The notes below the pieces were generated by a model, which ran no database searches, was not told the DNA's origin, and was given only the letters and a program-made list of their open reading frames with translations. DNA of 13,630 nt from Chloroflexota bacterium (GTDB lineage: Bacteria; Chloroflexota; Anaerolineae; J102), in the NCBI GenBank assembly GCA_003353825.1, contig PIVW01000108.1, positions 1 to 13,630 on the forward strand, given 5' to 3'. Positions 7,944-13,630 of the stretch are shown here, piece by piece. Numbering within the stretch: the stretch's first letter is position 1; every line of letters starts with the position of its first letter. Made by a program: the position numbers and the translations under genes.

Positions 7944-8240
7944 CTAGGTAGGGTCAACTGCTTGCGCACGGCGATTGATCTCTGTACGTAGTGCGATTCG
8001 TTCTTCGTTAGATAGCCGGGTTTTCAAGGCCCGGTCTATGGCTTTGCTGTCGATGGCTCGTGACCAGCAATTGGTATCATTGCAAAGATAAGCGCCACGG
8101 CCAGACAGTTTACCACTGGCATCGTAGACAACGCCGTCAGGCGAACGCACGATGCGGTTCAATGTTCGTTTTGCCAGCGTGCTTCTACAGATAATGCAAG
8201 TACGTTTAGGAACGTGCTTGACACGTAGTTTGCGTGACAC
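7944..8240 (-). CDS. ylxR: YlxR (DUF448) family RNA-binding protein, RnpM-like
   Basis: The 98-residue protein has the family pattern VPKRTCIICRSTLAKRTLNRIVR (10-32), a turn VVYDASGKLSGRGAYLC (37-53) with the GRGAY signature, and a second cysteine pair (C53, C58) that with C15 and C18 may bind metal or stabilise the fold. YlxR proteins are small nucleic-acid-binding proteins; the Bacillus homologue has been reported to bind RNase P RNA (RnpM). It lies 11 bases after nusA, the classic position. The start is a GTG at 8240 without a strong Shine-Dalgarno, so coupling to nusA translation is likely. Confidence 0.92.
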   Translation of the reverse strand: MSRKLRVKHVPKRTCIICRSTLAKRTLNRIVRSPDGVVYDASGKLSGRGAYLCNDTNCWSRAIDSKAIDRALKTRLSNEERIALRTEINRRAQAVDPT

Positions 8241-8251
8241 GATACAGTCTA

Positions 8252-9910
8252 TTACTCATCGAAAGTGTCGGCATCATCGTACTCAAGTTGCCCAGCGCCT
8301 CCACGATCGCGTTTGCGTTTTTTCACAGCCACGACGCGTCCTTGCTGTTCATCGAAGACAAGCCGCCGATCTTTGCGACCTTTTTTCTTTGCTTTGGGCT
8401 GATCGTCCTCTTCCTCCTTTTTGTCCTCTCCGAAGACACGGGAGAAAGCATGATCATCAAAACCAAATTCGTCGTTTTCCACCGTTGTCATCGCTTCTGA
8501 GAGGCGTGCTGCCAAATCCATGGCCTCGGCCTCATCACTTTCATCATCTAGTATATCTTCCAAAGCTGGTGTTTCCGCTACTGGCGACAATTCAACATCA
8601 TCGAGTTGTACTGCAGCAGGATCATCTTCCAGCGTTATTTTGGACAAGACATCTTCAAATTCGGGTGTCTCTTGGGCGATCAGTTCATCGATCAACGCGT
8701 CTGTATCGATTAAATCGGGCATGAGCTCGGCAGTCGAATCGGCTTGTTCATCAGCCAGAATACGTTTGGCAGCTTCAAGCAGGTCGTCGGTCTCAGTGCG
8801 TTCTTTGCGCTCCGTGCGCAGGCGTTGGCGCTCGAGTTCATCCAATCCCTCGGACGTGGCTTCGGTTTCGCTTTTGATATCGATACGCCAGCCCGTTAGC
8901 TTGGCAACAAGGCGGGCGTTCTGACCTTCTTTGCCAATGGCTAACGACAATTGGTTGTCTGGTACGACCACCATGGCTGTTTTATCATGTTCGGCAAAAA
9001 GCAAGACATCTGTCACACGAGCTGGGCTCAGGGCATTGGCGACAAAGTGTTCACCATCAGGGTCCCACTCAATCACATCGATTTTCTCGCCACTTAGTTC
9101 GTTGACAATATTTTGGATGCGCACACCGCGCATGCCTACACAGGACCCAACCGGGTCTACACCTGACTGTATAGCGACAACTGCGATCTTGGATCGTGAA
9201 CCGGCCTCTCTGGCAATGGCTTTAACTTCGACTGCACCCTGTTTGATTTCGGGCACTTCCTTTTCAAGAAGACGGCGCAGCATGTTGCGATGGCTGCGGC
9301 TCAAGTGAATCACAGGCCCCCGTGTACCTCGTGAGACTTCACTGATATAAGCCAAGATGCTGGAGTTGGGGCGATGGCGTTCGCCGGGAATCTGGTCGGA
9401 GCGATGCATAACGGCCTCGACACGACCACCATCCATTGAGATGATTAAATTCCCGCTGTTGTAGTCGATGCTGCGCAGCACACCCTGCACAAGTTCACCA
9501 TCGCGTTCAGAATAGTCGTCGTAGATAGAATCCCGTTCAGCCTCACGGATACGTTGCAAGATAACTTGTTTAGCTGTTTGGGCGGCAATACGTCCAAAAT
9601 CATCAGGCGTGCGTTCAACGTAGATTTCATCGCCGATTTCAGTTTTATCGGGATCCAGACTGGCTGCTTCGCCGGGGCTGATCTGTATTTTTGGGTCGAT
9701 GATCTCTTCGGGCGCGACAACCTCATACTTGGCGTAGATGAGCATGTCGCCTGTTTCCGGATCGAGTTTGGCTTCGACATTGCCGCTGCTACCGAAATTT
9801 CTACGATAAGCGCTAACAAGAGCCTGTTCGACCGCCTCGATTACAACTTGCGGTTTTAGGTTGCGCTCTGCGCAGATTTGGTTGATCGCCATCAACAATT
9901 GCTTGTTCAT
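8252..9910 (-). CDS. nusA: Transcription termination/antitermination factor NusA
   Basis: NusA binds RNA polymerase and modulates pausing, intrinsic termination and antitermination. The 552-residue protein has the N-terminal RNAP-binding domain (1-125), an S1 domain (about 135-200, with [13 protein letters not shown]), KH1 (about 219-280, with [20 protein letters not shown]) and KH2 (about 292-346, with [20 protein letters not shown]). The core would end near residue 350. The last 200 residues are an unusual extension: an acidic, helix-prone region (370-505) followed by a basic patch (506-537, rich in KKKGRK and KKRKRDR) and a final acidic tip. E. coli also has acidic C-terminal repeats, but I see no clear match to them. 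The ATG at 9910 opens the cluster about 130 nt downstream of a predicted promoter and an intervening terminator-like hairpin. rimP, often just upstream of nusA, is absent. Confidence 0.97.
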   Translation of the reverse strand: MNKQLLMAINQICAERNLKPQVVIEAVEQALVSAYRRNFGSSGNVEAKLDPETGDMLIYAKYEVVAPEEIIDPKIQISPGEAASLDPDKTEIGDEIYVERTPDDFGRIAAQTAKQVILQRIREAERDSIYDDYSERDGELVQGVLRSIDYNSGNLIISMDGGRVEAVMHRSDQIPGERHRPNSSILAYISEVSRGTRGPVIHLSRSHRNMLRRLLEKEVPEIKQGAVEVKAIAREAGSRSKIAVVAIQSGVDPVGSCVGMRGVRIQNIVNELSGEKIDVIEWDPDGEHFVANALSPARVTDVLLFAEHDKTAMVVVPDNQLSLAIGKEGQNARLVAKLTGWRIDIKSETEATSEGLDELERQRLRTERKERTETDDLLEAAKRILADEQADSTAELMPDLIDTDALIDELIAQETPEFEDVLSKITLEDDPAAVQLDDVELSPVAETPALEDILDDESDEAEAMDLAARLSEAMTTVENDEFGFDDHAFSRVFGEDKKEEEDDQPKAKKKGRKDRRLVFDEQQGRVVAVKKRKRDRGGAGQLEYDDADTFDE

Positions 9911-9965
9911 TTAGAAACTAGGGGTATTTCAAGTGTGAGCGTAAAGTGAGAGTTGTCATTTTCGA

Positions 9966-9979
9966 ACAAAGTGGTTTGT
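9966..9979 (-). promoter_or_regulatory. Second small hairpin in the nusA leader
   Basis: On the minus strand ACAAA-CCAC-TTTGT forms a 5 bp stem with a 4 nt loop just downstream of the terminator U-tract. The CCAC loop and adjacent CCACTTT are complementary to the left arm of the terminator (AAAGTGG), so an alternative pairing that opens the terminator is possible. This is inference. Confidence 0.35.
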
Positions 9980-9982
9980 GGA

Positions 9983-10011
9983 CAAAAAGAAAAGTGGGGG
10001 GCGCCCACTTT
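9983..10011 (-). terminator. Intrinsic terminator-like hairpin between smpB and nusA
   Basis: On the minus strand an 8 bp perfect stem AAAGTGGG/CCCACTTT (10011-10004 and 9998-9991) with a 5 nt loop is followed by TCTTTTTG. It can extend to about 11 bp with one bulged base. This is a textbook rho-independent terminator. It lies 80 bases after the smpB stop and so can end the protease-smpB transcript. It also lies downstream of the predicted nusA promoter, so it may act as an attenuator for nusA. Confidence 0.8.
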
Positions 10012-10043
10012 CTTAAATGCAATGCTAGCGTCAATTAATAACA

Positions 10044-10072
10044 ATTATACATAACCACGCAGCCAGAGTCAA
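10044..10072 (-). promoter_or_regulatory. Sigma70-type promoter for the nusA cluster
   Basis: On the minus strand TTGACT (-35, 10072-10067) is separated by exactly 17 bases from TATAAT (-10, 10049-10044). This is 5/6 and 6/6 to consensus with ideal spacing. The predicted transcript starts near 10037, about 128 nt before the nusA ATG, and would pass through the terminator-like hairpin at 10011-9983. Confidence 0.75.
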
Positions 10073-10094
10073 GTAGAAGTGCGGGTTTTTAGCT

Positions 10095-10562
10095 TCAATA
10101 TCCCTTTAATGCACGGCGCATGTCTCGATCAGCATCGCGTTTGGCGATATCCTTTCTTTTGTCATACTGACGTTTGCCACGAACCAAGGCTAATTCGACT
10201 TTGGCGCGATTGTGCTTGAGATACATGCGCACAGGCACCAATGTCCAACCCCGTTCCTTGACTTTACTGACCAACCGATTGATTTCTCGACGATGGAGCA
10301 ATAGTTTGCGCTCACGTCGCGGCTCATGATTTTCTCGGTTGCCATGATGATAGGGGGCGATGTGTACGTTTTGAAGCCATACCTCACCTTTACGTATGGC
10401 TGCGAATCCATCACGCAAGCTGACTTGTCCCTCGCGGATCGATTTGATCTCGGTCCCGGTCAAGACGATGCCCGCCTCTACGGTTTCGATGACATGATAG
10501 TCGTGGTATGCCTTACGGTTTGTGGCAACGGCTTTGACGCCATTCTTGTGTTGCATGTTCAT
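10095..10562 (-). CDS. smpB: SmpB, SsrA (tmRNA)-binding protein
   Basis: SmpB escorts tmRNA to stalled ribosomes in trans-translation. The 155-residue protein has the family features ATNRKAYHDYHVIETVEAGI, LTGTEIKSIREGQVSLRDGFA (the GTEVKSLR region that contacts tmRNA), QNVHIAPYHHGN, RRERKLLLHRREI and the basic tail RAKVELALVRGKRQYDKR through to the final DADRDMRRALKGY, which enters the decoding centre. Length is normal. The ATG overlaps the stop of the upstream protease gene by one base (TAATG), implying translational coupling; Met3 is an alternative start. No tmRNA gene (ssrA) is visible in this window. It is followed by the strong terminator before nusA. Confidence 0.97.
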   Translation of the reverse strand: MNMQHKNGVKAVATNRKAYHDYHVIETVEAGIVLTGTEIKSIREGQVSLRDGFAAIRKGEVWLQNVHIAPYHHGNRENHEPRRERKLLLHRREINRLVSKVKERGWTLVPVRMYLKHNRAKVELALVRGKRQYDKRKDIAKRDADRDMRRALKGY

Positions 10563-12028
10563 TAGTCTGTGATCTGTCTGTGCAATTGCTCGAGGGCCGC
10601 ATCGAGTTGCGGGTCGACGTTTGGATCGGTACCAAAGGGTATGGCGATATCGGGTAACAGGCCCTCGCCTTCTATCTGCCGGCCCTGGGGTGTGAACCAG
10701 CGAGATGTTGTAACCCGCAGTAGTGAGCCATTCGAGAGGGTAAATAACGTCTGTACAGAGCCCTTGCCAAATGTCTTCTCTCCTACCAGCAGGCCCCGGT
10801 CATGATCCTGGATAGCTGCGGCCACGATCTCCGACGCACTGGCGCTGCCGGCATCGATCAGCACAACCATGGGCAGCGTGGGCAGAATAGCATCGTCTGT
10901 GGCATGGTGTTCGATATCACGCCGCCCGCTTTCTGATACGATGACACCCTCTTCGACAAACATGCTGGCAATTGCTATCGAGATATCGAGCAGACCGCCC
11001 GGGTTACCACGTAGGTCGAGTATTAGCCCATCCACGTTTTCATCGAGACCGGTCTGTAACGCACTGCGCATCTCTGCTTCTGCTCTGGGAGAGAAGTCAT
11101 AAAGAGCAATATAGAGCAGATTGTCGTCACGGATTTCCCACTCGATAATGGGTATGTCGATCTGGTCGCGTGTCACTTCGACATCGAAGGGTGGGATTTC
11201 ACGGCGATTTACCGTGAGCACGACCACAGATCCGGACGGCCCTCTGATCAAAAGGACGGCGTCGTCCAGGTTCATTGTCGTGACATCAGAGCCATCCACG
11301 GCCACGATTTCGTCACCTTGTAATAAACCGTTACGCTCGGCTGGAGAACCTGGGAGGGGGTAGACAACCCTCACGCCCGTTCCGCTCTCCTGATCGGTTG
11401 GCCCAACCGTTGCGCCAATGCCTTCGAAGCTGCTGTCCAAATCAATTCGATAATCTCCGGCGTGTTCGGGTGAGAGGAGATTTGTATAGTTGCTGTCCAA
11501 GCGTTCGATCACGCCGTTGACAGCGATATATACCAGTTGCTCTGGTGCGGGAGCCGAGCCAGCACAATCTCTATAGACCTGGTTTACGGTCTGCCAGAAA
11601 AACGCGAAATTGTCCGGTGCGTCTCGTGGTGTTTCTGGCGAATCGAATTGGTAGGAGGGTGCTGTGGCTTCTTCATCAGTAGGGTCACAGGTTCCGGCCC
11701 AATTCATCACTGCTTCGGCTGCGGCGTATGTTACGTCGGCGCCCGCCGGCACTTCGCCGTCATAGTGTTTTTCCAAGAAATCGAGCGCTTCCCAGAATAC
11801 ATCAAAATCTTCTGCCACAGCAGTTGTCGTATCAGTCGAAGTCTGGGGAACTGAGGGATTGCTAGAGTCACCCCGGCGGGCGAAAATGCCGGTATCGAAT
11901 GGATTGTCGACTGTGATATATCTGGCCACAAGGCCAACACTGAGTGCGGCCGTGCAAAGAAAGACGACGGCAGCAGCAATCGCCAGGCACGTGGCAAGGA
12001 GTTTGAGTCCGGTATTGGTTTTATTCAT
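10562..12028 (-). CDS. S41 C-terminal processing protease with duplicated N-terminal segment
   Basis: A 488-residue exported or membrane-anchored serine protease of the CtpA/Prc family, which trims or degrades envelope proteins from their C-termini. A hydrophobic segment at 8-35 is a signal anchor. Residues 200-290 hold the PDZ domain (FEGIGATV, GDEIVAVDGSDV, LIRGPSGSVVVLTV). The catalytic part has LILDLRGNPGGLL (335-347), the nucleophile Ser397 in GSASASEIVAAAI, and Lys422 and Gln426 in FGKGSVQ, at the family spacing. Between the anchor and PDZ the usual helical cap appears twice: 74-108 (DFDVFWEALDFLEKHY...) and 140-176 (NFAFFWQTVNQVYRDC...), each with one nearby cysteine (114, 155). The upstream paralogue has only one. 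It is transcribed after that paralogue (35 bp gap) and is coupled to smpB. Substrates are unknown. Confidence 0.92.
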   Translation of the reverse strand: MNKTNTGLKLLATCLAIAAAVVFLCTAALSVGLVARYITVDNPFDTGIFARRGDSSNPSVPQTSTDTTTAVAEDFDVFWEALDFLEKHYDGEVPAGADVTYAAAEAVMNWAGTCDPTDEEATAPSYQFDSPETPRDAPDNFAFFWQTVNQVYRDCAGSAPAPEQLVYIAVNGVIERLDSNYTNLLSPEHAGDYRIDLDSSFEGIGATVGPTDQESGTGVRVVYPLPGSPAERNGLLQGDEIVAVDGSDVTTMNLDDAVLLIRGPSGSVVVLTVNRREIPPFDVEVTRDQIDIPIIEWEIRDDNLLYIALYDFSPRAEAEMRSALQTGLDENVDGLILDLRGNPGGLLDISIAIASMFVEEGVIVSESGRRDIEHHATDDAILPTLPMVVLIDAGSASASEIVAAAIQDHDRGLLVGEKTFGKGSVQTLFTLSNGSLLRVTTSRWFTPQGRQIEGEGLLPDIAIPFGTDPNVDPQLDAALEQLHRQITD

Positions 12029-12063
12029 TCTGGTTTCTCTCGAGGTCTGCTACAGGGTCATGT

Positions 12064-13263
12064 TCAGCGGCGGCTATATTCGATAGCGGCTTGAAGAAAT
12101 GGATCGTAGTCTTCAGAAGTGGTGGTTGGATCGACGACGATGTCTGGGCTCAAACCCTGGCCATCGATCAGATGTCCGTTGGGTGTATACCAACGAGCAA
12201 AGGTAACGTGAACGGCGCTTTCATCCGCCAAGCGGTGGATACGCTGGATGGAGCCTTTTCCATAGCTGGTCTCTCCGATGAGTGCAGTGCCGGCTCGATC
12301 GCGCAGGGCGCCGGCCACGATTTCAGAAGCGCTGGCGGTGCCGCCGTCCAAAAGGAGGACGACGTTGGCAGCGTCCACATCGACTCCGGGTGTGGCCTCG
12401 AATGTCTGCTCCGATCCACCCGACTGGCGTTCGACCAGGACCGGGCCGCCATCGAGAAAGCGCCCACTCACTGCAACTGCTGAATCCAACAAGCCACCCG
12501 GGTTGCCCCGTAGATCGAGAATAAGGATCTGGGCTGCATTGTCGGCTTGCAGTTCTTGCAGTGCCTGTGAGAGTTCGGTATCGGTCAGGCCACTGAATCT
12601 TTCTAGCCGAATATAGCCGTAACCTGCCGGCTCTTCGAGGGCGCGCCAGGTTACGCTGGGCAATTCAATCTGAGCGCGTTCTACTTCAAATTCTAGCGTG
12701 TCGTCGTTGCGCAAGACCGTAAGCCGTACGACCGTTCCTTCGGGCCCTCGAATCAGATCGGTGGCGATGTCGATGTCAGCGAGGTGGGGTAGAGGGGCGC
12801 CGTCTATTGCAACAAGGATATCACCCTTTATGATACCAGCAAGTGCTGCCGGACGTTCAATCATGGGGTCAAGTGCTATCCGACCCTCTTCATCTAGTGC
12901 AAGATAAGCGCCGATTCCACCGAAGTGACCCTGCAATTGTTCTTGCTCACGAACGGCCGGTTCGGGCTCGATAAAATAGGTGTAGGGATCATCCAGGGTT
13001 TCCATACTACCACGGATGGCGCCATAGGTGCGTGTGGTAGACTCGGGTATATCACCGATGAAATCTTGCTTTATGATATTCCAGGCCTCATCAAACAAGG
13101 GCATGGTGTTGCTGATATCGGTCGCAGCAGTGGCAGAATCGATTCCATCCTGTTGAAAGTAGAGGTAGGAGAAAAAGGCGCCGATCATAAAAACGGCCAG
13201 GGCAATGACGCTACCGGCCAAATAGTACCACCAGTGAGACGCCGAACGGTTAGTAGTTGACAT
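12064..13263 (-). CDS. S41 family C-terminal processing protease (CtpA-like)
   Basis: A 399-residue protease with an N-terminal membrane anchor (about 12-36). It has a single helical cap (LFDEAWNIIKQDFIGDI through TLDDPYTYFIEP), a PDZ domain (about 112-195, with GHFGGIGAYL, KGDILVAIDG and LIRGPEGTVVRLTV) and the S41 catalytic domain. The catalytic residues are Ser311 in GGTASASEIVAGAL, Lys336 and Gln340 in YGKGSIQ, with the LILDLRGNPGGLLDSAV block before them. All catalytic residues are present, so it should be active outside the membrane. It is the first gene of the protease-protease-smpB unit and clearly paralogous to the next gene. The ATG at 13263 has no obvious Shine-Dalgarno; a possible extended -10 promoter lies about 30 bases upstream. 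Confidence 0.94.
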   Translation of the reverse strand: MSTTNRSASHWWYYLAGSVIALAVFMIGAFFSYLYFQQDGIDSATAATDISNTMPLFDEAWNIIKQDFIGDIPESTTRTYGAIRGSMETLDDPYTYFIEPEPAVREQEQLQGHFGGIGAYLALDEEGRIALDPMIERPAALAGIIKGDILVAIDGAPLPHLADIDIATDLIRGPEGTVVRLTVLRNDDTLEFEVERAQIELPSVTWRALEEPAGYGYIRLERFSGLTDTELSQALQELQADNAAQILILDLRGNPGGLLDSAVAVSGRFLDGGPVLVERQSGGSEQTFEATPGVDVDAANVVLLLDGGTASASEIVAGALRDRAGTALIGETSYGKGSIQRIHRLADESAVHVTFARWYTPNGHLIDGQGLSPDIVVDPTTTSEDYDPFLQAAIEYSRR

Positions 13264-13503
13264 AATAATATGGGTTCAAAAGATATCGCCCTGAAGTGTA
13301 GCACAACCAGGTCACAGAAAATGAATCCACATGTCTAGTTCTGAAAAGGGCGCGACCGCTTAAGGCATTGTGCCGTCCGTACACCGGAGAAATTGTTGTG
13401 CAAAGCGCCTAATCATAGTAACTATACAGGTCCCACATGAGAATAGCTTGTCAGCCCAAAACCAACCACAGATTACACAGTTTAATTGTCTTCAATCTTC
13501 CCC
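13264..13503. other. Non-coding stretch upstream of the protease operon
   Basis: I see no plausible gene, tRNA or terminator in these 240 bases. They would contain the promoter and leader of the protease operon on the minus strand. The right side runs into the tandem repeat array. Confidence 0.6.
13295..13303 (-). promoter_or_regulatory. Possible extended -10 promoter of the protease-smpB operon
   Basis: On the minus strand TGCTACACT fits the extended -10 pattern TGnTAnnnT and lies 31 bases before the first protease ATG. A good -35 element is not seen at 17-18 bases upstream. Weak support from position and motif only. Confidence 0.3.
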
Positions 13504-13630
13504 TCTGCCTTTGAATGACCATTCTGCCTTTGAATGACCATTCTGCCTTTGAATGACCATTCTGCCTTTGAATGACCATTCTGCCTTCGAATGACCATTC
13601 TGCCTTCGAATGACCATTCTGCCTTCGAAT
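13504..13630. repeat. 19 bp tandem repeat array (minisatellite), cut by the window edge
   Basis: The unit TCTGCCTTTGAATGACCAT starts at 13504, 13523, 13542, 13561, 13580 and 13599, with a 13 bp partial copy at 13618, and continues beyond the window. The first four units are identical. The next three share one T-to-C change, TTTGAA to TTCGAA. Each unit contains, or forms with the next unit, the dyad GAATG-AC-CATTC. The 19 bp period is not a multiple of three and each unit carries TGA triplets, so it is not coding. There are no spacers, so it is not CRISPR. Function is unknown. Confidence 0.95.

Noticed and set aside
8152..8724. 190-residue open frame on the plus strand
   Set aside because: It lies opposite nusA and ylxR, has no recognisable family pattern, and is a shadow of the real minus-strand coding frames.
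13504..13630. CRISPR array
   Set aside because: The repeats are directly adjacent without spacers, and no cas gene is seen.

Overview
The window is a conserved chromosomal housekeeping region from a bacterium of moderate GC content. The short-headed IF-2, the NusA with a long acidic tail, the order nusA-ylxR-infB-rbfA-nrnA-truB-ribF and the S41 protease genes next to smpB fit Chloroflexota (Anaerolineae/Caldilineae-like). That assignment is from memory of gene order and protein style, so it is tentative. I saw no rRNA, tRNA, transposase, phage gene or CRISPR array.

Layout. The plus strand, positions 1-1904, carries the 3' part of glmS and then two overlapping genes that both resemble the flavin-dependent thymidylate synthase ThyX. 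A dense minus-strand block runs from 13263 down to 1990 and converges on the thyX pair. In transcription order it holds two S41 C-terminal processing proteases and smpB; then a promoter and an intrinsic-terminator-like hairpin; then nusA, ylxR, a 250 bp gap, infB, rbfA, nrnA, truB and a ribF gene fused to an archease domain. Upstream of the first protease, at the right edge, is a 19 bp tandem repeat that runs out of the window.

How the genes work together. nusA, ylxR, infB, rbfA, truB and nrnA cover transcription elongation/termination, translation initiation, 30S maturation, tRNA modification and turnover of very short RNAs. smpB adds ribosome rescue. ribF makes FMN and FAD; its archease tail suggests an added link to RtcB-type RNA ligation. 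GlmS feeds amino-sugar and cell-wall synthesis. ThyX uses FAD, the product of RibF, to make dTMP.

Most notable points. (1) The two ThyX-like proteins have lost complementary parts of the normal active site, which suggests an obligate heteromeric ThyX. (2) RibF and archease are fused in one open frame. (3) A near-consensus promoter lies upstream of a strong terminator hairpin in the nusA leader, a layout suited to attenuation or NusA autoregulation. (4) The 19 bp repeat array carries a dyad in every unit.
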